Origin: Lachnospiraceae bacterium
GTDB taxonomy: Bacteria; Bacillota; Clostridia; Lachnospirales; Lachnospiraceae
Assembly (NCBI GenBank): GCA_902363555.1
Contig: CABJAM010000001.1
Location: 434,001-498,000 of the forward strand
Length of the DNA: 64,000 nt
Reading direction: 5' to 3'
A program made the position numbers and the translations under genes. Below, piece by piece: positions 14,553 through 23,509 of the stretch (positions within the stretch are counted from its first letter, which is position 1; every line of letters begins with the position of its first letter). The notes under the pieces were generated by a model. That model was not told where the DNA came from. It ran no database searches and was given only the letters and a program-made list of their open reading frames with translations.

Positions 14553-16523
14553 ATGGCAAAGAAACCCTATTACATCACCACAGCCATTGCCTACACATCT
14601 GGCAAGCCCCACATCGGCAACACCTACGAGGCTGTCCTGGCTGACAGCATTGCCCGTTTTAAAAGAATGGAAGGCTACGATGTGCGTTTCCAGACCGGAA
14701 CCGATGAGCATGGCCAGAAGATCGAGATCAAAGCCAACGAAGCCGGCATCACGCCCAAGGAATACGTGGACAATGTGGCTGGTCAGATCAAAAGTATCTG
14801 GGATCTGATGAACACATCCTACGACAAATTCATCCGCACCACCGACGACTACCACGAAAAGCAGGTGCAGAAGATTTTCAAAAAGCTTTACGATCAGGGT
14901 GACATTTACAAAGGCTATTATGAGGGAAAATATTGCACACCCTGTGAATCCTTCTTCACTGAAAGCCAGCTTGTAGATGGCAAATGTCCGGACTGCGGCC
15001 GCGAGGTTGTCAACGCCAAGGAGGAGGCTTATTTCTTCAAATTAAGTAAATATGCGGACCGTCTGATCCAGTATATTAACGACCACCCGGATTTCATCCA
15101 GCCGGAGTCCAGAAAAAATGAGATGATGAACAATTTCCTGCTCCCGGGCCTTCAGGATCTGTGCGTGTCCCGTACAAGCTTCACGTGGGGAATCCCTGTG
15201 GACTTTGATCCGAAGCATGTGGTCTACGTATGGATCGATGCTCTGAGTAACTACATCACCGGTCTGGGCTATGATCTGGATGGCAATAGCGACGCTCTGT
15301 ACGAGAAATATTGGCCAGCCAATCTGCACCTGATCGGAAAGGACATCATCCGTTTCCATACGATCTACTGGCCGATTATGCTCATGGCTTTAGACCTGCC
15401 GCTGCCAAAGCAGGTGTTTGGTCATCCGTGGCTCCTTGTGGGCGAAGGCAAGATGAGCAAGTCCAAGGGCAATGTGATCTATGCCGATGATCTGGTGGAT
15501 TTCTTCGGCGTGGACGCTGTGCGTTATTTCGTGCTCCATGAAATGCCTTTTGACAATGACGGCTCTATTACATGGGAATTGATGGTTGAGCGCATGAACT
15601 CAGACCTTGCCAATATCCTTGGCAACCTTGTGAACCGCACCATTTCCATGAATAATAAATATTTTGGCGGCCTTATTACCAACCCAGGTGTGTGCGAGGC
15701 TGTGGATGAGGAGTTAAAGGCGCTGGCTGTGGATACACCTAAGCGTGTGGCTGCCAAAATGGATAAGCTGCGCGTGGCGGATGCCATTTCCGAAATCTTT
15801 ACATTGCTGCGCCGCTGCAATAAATATATCGATGAGACGGAGCCGTGGGTTCTGGCCAAGGACGAGGCCAAAAAGGACCGCCTGGCTACGGTGCTTTATA
15901 ACCTTATGGAGGGTATCCGTATTGCGGCTGTCTGCCTGCAGGCCTTCCTTCCGGAAACCTCTGAAAAGATTTTGAACCAGTTGAACACAAGCCAGCGTTC
16001 CTATGAGGATCTCACCGGATTCGGCCTTCTGGAAACCGGCAATAAGGTTGTGGAAAAGACGGAAATCCTGTTTGCACGCCTCGACTTAAAAGAGGTTATG
16101 GAAAAGGTAGACGCCATGAATGCCGCCAGAGCCGCCCAAAGCGAAAAGCCTGAGGAAGAAGAGGTTGTGGAAAATGTGATCGATATCGAAACAAAGCCGG
16201 AGATCACCTATGATGACTTTGCAAAACTGCAATTCCAGGTAGGCGAGATCATTGCCTGCGAGGAAGTGAAAAAATCGAAAAAGCTGCTCTGCTCTCAGGT
16301 GAAAATTGGCAGTCAGGTGAAGCAGATCGTTTCCGGCATCAAGGCTCACTACACGCCGGAGCAGATGGTTGGTAAAAAAGTTATGGTCGTTGTCAACTTA
16401 AAACCGGCCAAGCTGGCAGGAATCCTTTCTGAGGGAATGCTGCTGTGTGCCGAGGATGCTGATGGAAATCTTTCCCTGATGGTGCCGGAAAAGGAAATGC
16501 CATCTGGCGCTGAAATTTGCTGA
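14553..16523 (+). CDS. metG: Methionyl-tRNA synthetase
   Basis: This 656-residue enzyme charges tRNA-Met. The HIGH-type motif is HIGN at 20-23, the KMSKS loop lies at 300-304, and a zinc knuckle has C128, C131, C145 and C148. A C-terminal tRNA-binding domain of the EMAP/Arc1p kind covers about 556-656 (FQVGEIIACEEVKKSKKLL ... GIKAHYTPEQMVGKKVMVVV) and dimerises the enzyme. The catalytic and anticodon domains are of normal length. AGGAGG sits correctly before the ATG. Expression is under the methionine T-box upstream, and three genes follow closely on the same strand. Confidence 0.97.
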   Translation: MAKKPYYITTAIAYTSGKPHIGNTYEAVLADSIARFKRMEGYDVRFQTGTDEHGQKIEIKANEAGITPKEYVDNVAGQIKSIWDLMNTSYDKFIRTTDDYHEKQVQKIFKKLYDQGDIYKGYYEGKYCTPCESFFTESQLVDGKCPDCGREVVNAKEEAYFFKLSKYADRLIQYINDHPDFIQPESRKNEMMNNFLLPGLQDLCVSRTSFTWGIPVDFDPKHVVYVWIDALSNYITGLGYDLDGNSDALYEKYWPANLHLIGKDIIRFHTIYWPIMLMALDLPLPKQVFGHPWLLVGEGKMSKSKGNVIYADDLVDFFGVDAVRYFVLHEMPFDNDGSITWELMVERMNSDLANILGNLVNRTISMNNKYFGGLITNPGVCEAVDEELKALAVDTPKRVAAKMDKLRVADAISEIFTLLRRCNKYIDETEPWVLAKDEAKKDRLATVLYNLMEGIRIAAVCLQAFLPETSEKILNQLNTSQRSYEDLTGFGLLETGNKVVEKTEILFARLDLKEVMEKVDAMNAARAAQSEKPEEEEVVENVIDIETKPEITYDDFAKLQFQVGEIIACEEVKKSKKLLCSQVKIGSQVKQIVSGIKAHYTPEQMVGKKVMVVVNLKPAKLAGILSEGMLLCAEDADGNLSLMVPEKEMPSGAEIC

Positions 16524-16538
16524 CGCAGGGAGGACACC

Positions 16539-17180
16539 ATGTCGATCTCCCGGTTGGCCGTATTTATCATTGAAATTATAGGAACTGTGGCCTTCGCCTC
16601 CTCGGGCGCCATGATCGGCATCCGAAAGAACATGGATATTTTCGGTATCAATGTTCTGGCGATCACCACAGCTCTTGGCGGCGGTCTGATCCGCGACCTG
16701 GTGCTCGGCATCATACCGCCTAATATGTTTCGGAACAGCTCCTATGCCATTGCCGCCGTCATTACGGCCTGTCTGCTGTTCCTGCTTTTCCGGCTGCGCC
16801 AGCAATTGCTGGAGAGCCGGTTTGTGGAGCTTTATGAAAAATGGATGAATGTCATGGATGCCATCGGTCTGGGAGCTTTTACAGTTATCGGGATCGATAC
16901 AGCTTTGAGCCTGGGCTATGACAGTACCTTTTTACTGTTATTTGTGGGCGTCATCACAGGTATTGGCGGCGGGATGCTCCGGGATATTATGGCCGGCAAT
17001 ACGCCGTTCGTCTTTGTAAAGCATGTGTATGCCTGTGCATCCATTGCCGGGGCCGTCGTATGTCTCATATTGCGCAGCTTTATCCCCGATGCCGGCGCCA
17101 TGATCGCCGCCGCGGGGCTGGTGATCCTCATACGTCTGCTGGCCGCTCATTACCGGTGGAATCTGCCCCGGGTGCAATAA
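16539..17180 (+). CDS. TRIC-type trimeric intracellular cation channel family membrane protein
   Basis: This 213-residue membrane protein, formerly UPF0126/YicG, has about seven membrane helices built from two internal repeats. Each repeat carries the family's glycine-rich motif followed by Arg-Asp: GGGLIRDLVLG near residue 48 and GGGMLRDIMAG near residue 145. Bacterial TRIC homologues form trimeric potassium-permeable channels, though some may have other substrates. The ATG follows AGGGAGG 15 bases after the metG stop, so it is almost certainly cotranscribed with metG. Confidence 0.9.
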   Translation: MSISRLAVFIIEIIGTVAFASSGAMIGIRKNMDIFGINVLAITTALGGGLIRDLVLGIIPPNMFRNSSYAIAAVITACLLFLLFRLRQQLLESRFVELYEKWMNVMDAIGLGAFTVIGIDTALSLGYDSTFLLLFVGVITGIGGGMLRDIMAGNTPFVFVKHVYACASIAGAVVCLILRSFIPDAGAMIAAAGLVILIRLLAAHYRWNLPRVQ

Positions 17181-17192
17181 GGAGTAATTTTT

Positions 17193-18041
17193 ATGCTATC
17201 ACATAATAACCAGAAAAAAATTGCGGTGATCAATGATCTCACCGGTTTTGGCCGCTGTGCGCTCACTGTGGCCATTCCGGTGATTTCCGCTATGAAGGTG
17301 CAGTGCTGTCCTATACCCACCTCCATTTTATCCAACCATACAGCCTTTGACAGTTGTTTTATCGATGACTACACAGACAAAATGGAGCCATATGTCAATG
17401 AATGGAAAAAGCTGGGCCTTAAATTCAATGGCATATACAGCGGATTTTTGGGCTCCAAGGCGCAGATCGATATTGTGGCGCGCATTTTTGAGTCCTTTAA
17501 AACTGAGGAGAATCTCATCATTATCGATCCTGTCATGGGAGATAACGGCACGCCCTACCGCACCTACACCCCACAGATGTGTCAGGAAATGAAACGTCTC
17601 ATCCGCTATGCGGATATCCTCACGCCCAATGTGACCGAGGCCTGTATCCTCACAGACACTGTGTACAAAACCGGGTGGACGCTGGATGAGCTGGAAGCGC
17701 TGGCTCATAAGCTGGCCCAGGCTGGCCCGAAGCGCATTATCATCACCGGAGTGGACCTGGGCGAGGAAATTGGAAACTACTGCTATGCCGCCCACACGGC
17801 TGCCGGTTCCGGTCGTCTTCTGACTATAAAAAAAGCCGGCGATTCCCGCTGCGGCACCGGCGATCTGTTTACATCGATCATAGCCGCGGATGCGGTCAAT
17901 GGCGTGGACCTGGAAACATCTGTACAAAAAGCCGCCGGTTTCGTGGCCGACTGTATACGCGCATCCGAAAAAATGGAAATTCCCCTCACCGACGGTGTCT
18001 GTTTTGAGGAGCTGCTGGGGCAGCTTGCTACCGCCGGATAA
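17193..18041 (+). CDS. Pyridoxamine/pyridoxal kinase
   Basis: The product has 282 residues of the ribokinase-like fold. It opens KKIAVINDLTGFGRCALTVA, a signature of clostridial pyridoxamine kinases, and contains IDPVMGDNG, ADILTPNVTEA and the catalytic anion-hole motif DSRCGTGDLF. It phosphorylates vitamin B6 vitamers to supply pyridoxal phosphate by salvage. It starts 12 bases after the channel gene behind AAGGAG, in the metG unit. Specificity among pyridoxal, pyridoxamine and hydroxymethylpyrimidine cannot be settled by eye. Confidence 0.9.
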   Translation: MLSHNNQKKIAVINDLTGFGRCALTVAIPVISAMKVQCCPIPTSILSNHTAFDSCFIDDYTDKMEPYVNEWKKLGLKFNGIYSGFLGSKAQIDIVARIFESFKTEENLIIIDPVMGDNGTPYRTYTPQMCQEMKRLIRYADILTPNVTEACILTDTVYKTGWTLDELEALAHKLAQAGPKRIIITGVDLGEEIGNYCYAAHTAAGSGRLLTIKKAGDSRCGTGDLFTSIIAADAVNGVDLETSVQKAAGFVADCIRASEKMEIPLTDGVCFEELLGQLATAG

Positions 18042-18072
18042 TGCTATATGAAATATAAGGAGTCGATAAATA

Positions 18073-18678
18073 ATGATGACCATTTTATATGAAGTCCGCG
18101 ATAACCTGTATATCAACCTGACCAACCGCTGCCCCTGCGCCTGCACCTTCTGTCTGCGTCAGACGCGGAATCATATGGACAGCTCCGGCAGCCTGTGGCT
18201 GGACCATGAACCGACCGCCGCCCAAGTCATCGACCAGTTAAAACTCCGTGACATGACCCGGTACACAGAAATCGTATTCTGTGGCTTCGGTGAGCCCATG
18301 GAGGCCCTTCCCGTGCTATTGGAGGTTGCCGCCTACATCAAAGCGCATTACCCCAACCCCATCCGCATAAACACCAACGGACAGGGAAACCTTATCCACG
18401 GAAAAAACATCGAGCCCCTATTCAAAGGACTCATCGACACCATGTCCATCAGCCTGAACACCCCCGATGAGGACGCCTACGACCGCATCGTCCGCAGCAA
18501 ATACGGAAAAGCCGCCCACAAAGCTATGCTTACCTTCGCCCAAAACTGCACCCGGTACATCCCCCACGTCGTCCTAACCACCGTCTCCACCACCATCACC
18601 AAAGAAGAGGAATCCCAGTGCCAGCAAATCTGCGACCGCCTCGGCGTAACCTACCGCATCCGTGAATACGACAGCTAA
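18073..18678 (+). CDS. TatD-linked radical SAM protein
   Basis: This compact 201-residue radical SAM protein has the CxxxCxxC cluster at C20, C24 and C27 (NRCPCACTFCLRQ) and the glycine-rich GFGEPME motif. It matches the family described as TatD-associated radical SAM proteins, whose reaction is unknown. True to the name, tatD is the next gene downstream, although here a repeat element and a fresh promoter lie between. Third positions become C-rich toward the 3' end. There is no room for an auxiliary cluster or large substrate domain, so the protein probably acts on a macromolecule or with a partner. Confidence 0.88.
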   Translation: MMTILYEVRDNLYINLTNRCPCACTFCLRQTRNHMDSSGSLWLDHEPTAAQVIDQLKLRDMTRYTEIVFCGFGEPMEALPVLLEVAAYIKAHYPNPIRINTNGQGNLIHGKNIEPLFKGLIDTMSISLNTPDEDAYDRIVRSKYGKAAHKAMLTFAQNCTRYIPHVVLTTVSTTITKEEESQCQQICDRLGVTYRIREYDS

Positions 18679-18708
18679 ACCCTACACCCAATAAAAAGGG
18701 TTCAGCAG

Positions 18709-18905
18709 GACTTAGGGGGCAGGCCTTTGCGTTAATCCGGCAAAAAGGAAAAAGAACGGAAACAACATAAGAATACTCCCCATCCTTTTTGCCAGATTGC
18801 CCTTAGCAAAGACCTGGCCCCTTAGACCTGCTTAAGTGGCGAAAACGCCGTCGTAGTGGCCCATCCCCAGGCCTGCCGCCGCCGGAGCGTACCGTTTTCT
18901 GAACC
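18709..18905 (+). repeat. Palindromic dispersed element, copy A
   Basis: The core 18709-18827 is an inverted repeat: its left arm GACTTAGGGGGCAGG... pairs with ...CCTGGCCCCTTAGAC. The core matches, in opposite orientation, the core of the 277-bp palindrome at 49288-49564, including the loop block AAGAATACTCCCC. To the right, the outer arm of the family is recognisable (CTTAAGTGGCGAAAACGCC ... CGGAGCGTACCGTTTTCTGAACC); the left outer arm is missing. Confidence 0.85.
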
Positions 18906-18955
18906 CATCCACCCCCCGCCCTCGGATATTTTTTCTGAAATTTTTCTTAAAATTC

Positions 18956-18984
18956 TTGGATACTCCCCCCACATGGTATATAAT
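18956..18984 (+). promoter_or_regulatory. Promoter for the tatD-PPIase-PBP unit
   Basis: TTGGAT at 18956-18961, a 17-base spacer and a perfect TATAAT at 18979-18984, about 130 bases ahead of tatD. It lies just beyond the palindromic element. Confidence 0.65.
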
Positions 18985-19118
18985 GAAACGGTATTGTAAA
19001 AGAATGTTAAAACAATTGCAATATAATACGACATTCAGCCGAACAAAAATGACCGCGTGCCGATCATATAATCCTACGGATACAAGGCTGAATCGCTCGA
19101 TGATCAGGAGGCAGCAAC

Positions 19119-19904
19119 ATGATATTTGACACACATGCGCATTACGACGACGCACAGTTTGACGCGGACAGAGAAGCACTTCTGGAAAGTCTGAACACCC
19201 ATGGCATCGGCCGTGTCGTCAATATTGGCGCAAATATAGAATCCACAAAATCCAGCGTGGCGCTGGCAGAGAAGTATCCATTCATCTATGCTGCCGCAGG
19301 CGTCCATCCCAGTGATGCCGGCCAGTTAAATGAGGATGTTTACCAATGGCTCAAAACATTGACGGCCCATGAAAAGGTGGTGGCCATTGGAGAAATCGGC
19401 CTGGACTATTACTGGGAAAAGGAAGCGGACGTGCGCGCCAATCAGAGGGAATGGTTTGTCCGGCAGTTGGAGCTGGCCCGGGAATGCGGGCTGCCGGTGA
19501 GCATACATTCCAGAGACGCGGCGAAGGACACACTGGACATTGTCAAAGGCCATGGCCGCGACGTGGGCGGAGTGGTCCACTGCTTTTCCTACGGCGTGGA
19601 GCTGGCCCGGGAATACCTGAATATGGGTTACTACATCGGTGTTGGCGGCGTTGTCACATTTAACAATGCCAAAAGTATTAAAGAGGTCGTGGACTACGCC
19701 CCGATGGACCGCATCGTCATTGAAACGGATTGCCCTTACCTGGCGCCGGTGCCCCACCGCGGCAAAAGGAACTCATCGCTGAATCTGCCTTATGTCGTTT
19801 CGGCGATCAGCCAGATCAAGGGCATCTCTCCGGAAGAAGTAGAAGCCATCACGTGGAAAAATGGCATGGACCTGTACCGGATGGCTGATGCATCCAGACA
19901 ATAA
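19119..19904 (+). CDS. tatD: TatD family metal-dependent DNase
   Basis: This 261-residue TIM-barrel hydrolase has the expected metal ligands: H6 and H8 in FDTHAHYDDAQFD, the glutamate in GEIGLDYYWE, the histidines in SIHSRDA and GVVHCFSYG, and the aspartate in ETDCPYLAP. TatD proteins are 3'-5' exonucleases or deoxyribonucleases involved in DNA repair and turnover. Length is typical. AGGAGG precedes the ATG. The next gene starts 12 bases after its stop. In many Firmicutes tatD lies between metG and rsmA; that loose order is kept here, but the RNase M5 gene often found there is absent. Confidence 0.95.
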   Translation: MIFDTHAHYDDAQFDADREALLESLNTHGIGRVVNIGANIESTKSSVALAEKYPFIYAAAGVHPSDAGQLNEDVYQWLKTLTAHEKVVAIGEIGLDYYWEKEADVRANQREWFVRQLELARECGLPVSIHSRDAAKDTLDIVKGHGRDVGGVVHCFSYGVELAREYLNMGYYIGVGGVVTFNNAKSIKEVVDYAPMDRIVIETDCPYLAPVPHRGKRNSSLNLPYVVSAISQIKGISPEEVEAITWKNGMDLYRMADASRQ

Positions 19905-19916
19905 GGAGGACAATTT

Positions 19917-21017
19917 ATGAATTATAGAAAGCTTGGAATGATTGCAGGAGCCGTACTTATGGCGGCGGCACTGGCGATGACCGGATGCTCATCAAAGAAG
20001 GACCCGGCCGGCGGCGCATCGACAAATGCCGCGCAGAGTGAGACAGCGGCGCCGGATGTGCCCAGTGAAATAAAGCTGGGCGCGTACAAGGGCGTGGCGG
20101 TGTCTGTGGAAAGGCTGGCAGATATCACCGACGCCGATGTGGAGGCTTCGATCACTTCCGTTGTGGAAAATTCCACGGTGAGCCATGAAAACAAATCCCG
20201 GGCTGTGGCCGACGGCGATACGGTCAACGTAAGCTATACCGGCTATATTGACGGCGAGGAGATACCCGATTCCTCCATAGAGGATTATAATATGCTCATT
20301 GGCTCCGGCATTTTCTTTGATGGTGCGGAATCTGGGCTGGTGGGCGTGATGCCCGGAGCTACGGTAGACATATCCGTGACTTTTCCGGACAGCTACCCGA
20401 AAGCGGAGCTGGTGGGAAAATCGGCGGTTTACAAGGTGACCGTCAATTATATTTATGAGGAAAGCCAGGGTGAGCTGACAGATGCATTTGTGGCAGGCAT
20501 CTCTGACTGTAAAACCGTGGAGGAATTTCGTCAGGTGACCCGGGAGGCGCTGGAACAGAGCCGCGATAACGAGCGTTTGCTCATCCGCCGCAACGCGGTC
20601 TGGGAAAAGGTCATGGAAAACTGCGAGGATGTAGCTTACAGTACATCGGAAATTGCAGCCATTGCCCAGGAATACAAGGCCTATGACGAATCTGCAGCTA
20701 AGGATTTCGAGATGACCCTGGAGGAATACGTAAAGCAGTATCAGAATATGACCCTGGAGGAATACAATGCTTCCATTGAGACTTTGGCTAAAGCAGAAAT
20801 TAAGAGACAGCTCGTGGCTGAGGCTATTGCCAAAGCGGAAAATATAAATTCAGACAATATCACTGAGGACGAAATCATCCGCTGTTCGCAGGAGCAGGGC
20901 TATGAGGCGGTGGATGGGTATAAAAATGACCGCGGTGAGGAAGGTATCCGGCAGGATGTATTATTTAACCGGGTTCTGGATTTCGTAGTAGAAAATGCGG
21001 TTATCACGGAAAACTGA
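19917..21017 (+). CDS. FKBP-type peptidyl-prolyl isomerase lipoprotein with trigger-factor-like C-terminus
   Basis: The product has 366 residues. A lipoprotein signal (ALAMTGC, C24) tethers it outside. An FKBP fold lies at about 98-182 (VADGDTVNVSYTGYIDGEEI ... VGVMPGATVDISVTFPDSY) and is followed by a helical region like the C-terminal domain of trigger factor. It thus resembles an extracytoplasmic folding factor that isomerises proline bonds and holds unfolded chains. It sits 12 bases after tatD, and its stop is 16 bases before the penicillin-binding protein, so it may help fold that or other exported proteins. Confidence 0.88.
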   Translation: MNYRKLGMIAGAVLMAAALAMTGCSSKKDPAGGASTNAAQSETAAPDVPSEIKLGAYKGVAVSVERLADITDADVEASITSVVENSTVSHENKSRAVADGDTVNVSYTGYIDGEEIPDSSIEDYNMLIGSGIFFDGAESGLVGVMPGATVDISVTFPDSYPKAELVGKSAVYKVTVNYIYEESQGELTDAFVAGISDCKTVEEFRQVTREALEQSRDNERLLIRRNAVWEKVMENCEDVAYSTSEIAAIAQEYKAYDESAAKDFEMTLEEYVKQYQNMTLEEYNASIETLAKAEIKRQLVAEAIAKAENINSDNITEDEIIRCSQEQGYEAVDGYKNDRGEEGIRQDVLFNRVLDFVVENAVITEN

Positions 21018-21033
21018 TCCAAGGAGGTACATT

Positions 21034-23277
21034 ATGGGTGTAAAAAGGAAAAAGAAAACACATACCGGCGCTGTGGTTGCCATCACGCTTATGATCATTG
21101 TCATGCTGGCGGCTGCCGGCGTACTGCTCTGGCTGTTCTTTTTTAAAGGCAATGATGCGGATGCAGTACAGAAGGTTTATAACACGTATACACAGGATGT
21201 AGCTCAGGGCCGCTATGATGCGATTTATGATCTGGTCCATGAGGATGTGCAGGCATCGATTGACAAGGAAACACTGACCGCCCGTTATACGAATATTTTG
21301 AGCGGTATCGACGCTTCCAACATTGCCTTCACGCTTACTGGTTCTGAGGAAACGGATAACGGATGGTATTATCGCTATAAAATGTCTATGGATACGTCTA
21401 CCGGTGTCATGGACAATTCCTATACCATGCAGATCTGTGAGGATTCCCAGGGTGAATTTAAAATCATGTGGAGTTCCAATCTGATCTTTCCTGCGCTGGG
21501 CGACAATGATAAAGTCCGGGTCAATACTTTGGATGCCAGCCGGGGAACGATCTACGATGCTGACGGCGCCGCCATCGCACTGGACGGCCAGGGGGCCAGC
21601 GTAGGCCTTGTGCCCGGCAAAATATCCGCAGACACAAAGGATGCAGACCTGGAAAAACTGGCAGGTCTTTTAGAGGTTTCTGTGGAATATATTAATGAAC
21701 AGCTCAGTGCCGCCTGGGTCACGGATGATGTGTTTGTGCCCATCCGTTCCATTGCTGTGGATAATCAGGCGCTTATTGATGAGGTCATTTCCATACCGGG
21801 CGTCATGGTGAATAATACCAATGCCCGCCAGTATCCTTACGGAAATGTGCTGGCTCATCTCACCGGCTATGTTCAGAGCATCAGTGCCGAGGAGCTGGAG
21901 GAGATGAAGGACGACGGTTACGACAGTAACAGCATTGTTGGCAAGAATGGTCTTGAAAAGCTGTATGAATCCACCCTGCGGGGCACGGACGGCTGTGAGA
22001 TACTTATTGTGAACAGCGATGGTTCTTTGAAGGAAACGCTGGGCTATAAGGCTGCTCAAAATGGAAAGGATGTCCACCTGACCATCAATGCCCGTCTGGC
22101 CAAGATCCTTTACAGCCAGCTCGGTGCCGATAAGGGGCTGGCCGTGGCTATGAATATGAAAACCGGCCAGGTGTTATCGCTTGTGAGTACGCCATCCTAC
22201 AATCCCAATGAATTTGTGGCCGGTATAACAACAAGTAATTGGGAGGCGCTCAACAACAATGAGGCGCTGCCATTGTACACCCGCTACACATCTACCTGGG
22301 TGCCCGGTTCCGTATTTAAACCCGTAACCGCAGCCATTGGCCTGACCAACGGAACTATCGACCCCAATGAGGTATCGCCCAGCAATGGTCTGAGCTGGCA
22401 GAAGGACAGCAGTTGGGGAAATCTGACTGTGACAACACTGGAAACTTACGGGGATGTGACATTGGATAAGGCGATTACTTACTCCGATAATATTTATTTT
22501 GCAAAACAGGCCTTAAATATGGGTCGCGACCTGTTTGCGAATGGTCTGGATGCCACAGGCTTCGGGGAGACGCTTCCGTTTACCCTGGGTCTTGGCACCT
22601 CCAGCTATGGCTCTCTGAGAGAAAGCTCTGATGAGCTGTTGTTAGCCAACAGCGGATACGGCCAGGCCGAAATGCTCGTGAATCCTATCCATCTGGCGTC
22701 GATCTACACCGCATTTATGAACGGCGGCAATATGATCCAGCCGTACATGGTGGAAAATGCGGCTGAGCTGGGCGATGGCAGCGGCGCTGTGGCTCCGGGA
22801 ACTGTATGGAAATCCGGCGTTTTCAGTGCCGAGGCTGCTGAGATTGTGAAACAGGCATTGATTCATGTCGTTACCGAGGGCACCGGAACCCAGGCAAATA
22901 TCGAGGGTATGACCCTGGCCGGGAAGACCGGAACGGCGGAGATCAAGGCGTCTCAGGACGATACGACCGGTACGGAGCTTGGCTGGTTTATCGGCTTTGA
23001 GGTGGATAGCAATAATGACCCTGTAATGATTCTGATGATGATCGAGGATGTGAAGGACCGCAATGGCAGCCATTATGTCGTGCCCAAGGTTGCGGATGCA
23101 TTCAGCCTCTATCGGGCAGGCACGGATGTGCAGGTTCCATCTGGAGATGTCGGAGATGCTGGAAATGCCGACGAATCCAGTGGCGCCGAAAACACTGGCG
23201 GTATCGGAACTGCCGGTACTGCTGATGATTCAGGACAGACGGCAGATAACGGTGATACAGCAAGTGGTTTGGAATAG
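21034..23277 (+). CDS. Penicillin-binding protein, transpeptidase with MecA-like N-terminal domain
   Basis: The protein has 747 residues. An N-terminal anchor helix lies at about 11-37, followed by an NTF2-like domain of the MecA_N kind at about 40-155, a dimerisation domain, then the transpeptidase with S426-x-x-K429 (GSVFKPV), S484-D-N486 and K631-T-G633. It cross-links peptidoglycan outside the membrane. The domain order is that of class B PBPs such as PBP3/PBP2a; low beta-lactam affinity cannot be inferred from order alone. A Gly/Asp/Ala-rich tail follows the catalytic domain. I chose the ATG at 21034 because AAGGAGG precedes it; an earlier in-frame codon overlaps the upstream gene. Confidence 0.94.
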   Translation: MGVKRKKKTHTGAVVAITLMIIVMLAAAGVLLWLFFFKGNDADAVQKVYNTYTQDVAQGRYDAIYDLVHEDVQASIDKETLTARYTNILSGIDASNIAFTLTGSEETDNGWYYRYKMSMDTSTGVMDNSYTMQICEDSQGEFKIMWSSNLIFPALGDNDKVRVNTLDASRGTIYDADGAAIALDGQGASVGLVPGKISADTKDADLEKLAGLLEVSVEYINEQLSAAWVTDDVFVPIRSIAVDNQALIDEVISIPGVMVNNTNARQYPYGNVLAHLTGYVQSISAEELEEMKDDGYDSNSIVGKNGLEKLYESTLRGTDGCEILIVNSDGSLKETLGYKAAQNGKDVHLTINARLAKILYSQLGADKGLAVAMNMKTGQVLSLVSTPSYNPNEFVAGITTSNWEALNNNEALPLYTRYTSTWVPGSVFKPVTAAIGLTNGTIDPNEVSPSNGLSWQKDSSWGNLTVTTLETYGDVTLDKAITYSDNIYFAKQALNMGRDLFANGLDATGFGETLPFTLGLGTSSYGSLRESSDELLLANSGYGQAEMLVNPIHLASIYTAFMNGGNMIQPYMVENAAELGDGSGAVAPGTVWKSGVFSAEAAEIVKQALIHVVTEGTGTQANIEGMTLAGKTGTAEIKASQDDTTGTELGWFIGFEVDSNNDPVMILMMIEDVKDRNGSHYVVPKVADAFSLYRAGTDVQVPSGDVGDAGNADESSGAENTGGIGTAGTADDSGQTADNGDTASGLE

Positions 23278-23346
23278 TCTGCCAGGAAGGGCGCTGTATC
23301 CTGTAATTCAGGAAGGCGCCGAGGTTATACCATAAAGATTAAGGAT

Positions 23347-23394
23347 AAGGCATTTGTAAGAATACTAAAGACAGTTAATTCTTACAAATGCCTT
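23347..23394. terminator. Perfect 17-bp hairpin after the PBP gene
   Basis: AAGGCATTTGTAAGAAT pairs exactly with ATTCTTACAAATGCCTT across a 14-base loop. It is followed by AAATTGTCTT rather than a clean T run. It lies about 70 bases after the PBP stop and may act as a bidirectional terminator, or as an operator for the surface-protein gene downstream. Confidence 0.55.
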
Positions 23395-23509
23395 AAATTG
23401 TCTTACATTATAAATATATACCTGTTTTTGTTGCTAAACATTTGATATAATAATAATGAAAAAGACTATGCTAAACATCTTTATATCAAATATGAAAGAG
23501 GTGAAAGTT

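Larger units (their letters stand above)
18679..19118. other. 440-base gap holding a palindromic repeat element and the tatD promoter
   Basis: Just after the radical SAM stop there is a weak hairpin AACCCT/AGGGTT (18678-18702). The palindromic element fills 18709-18905 and the tatD promoter is at 18956-18984. No open frame with a ribosome site is present. Confidence 0.6.
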
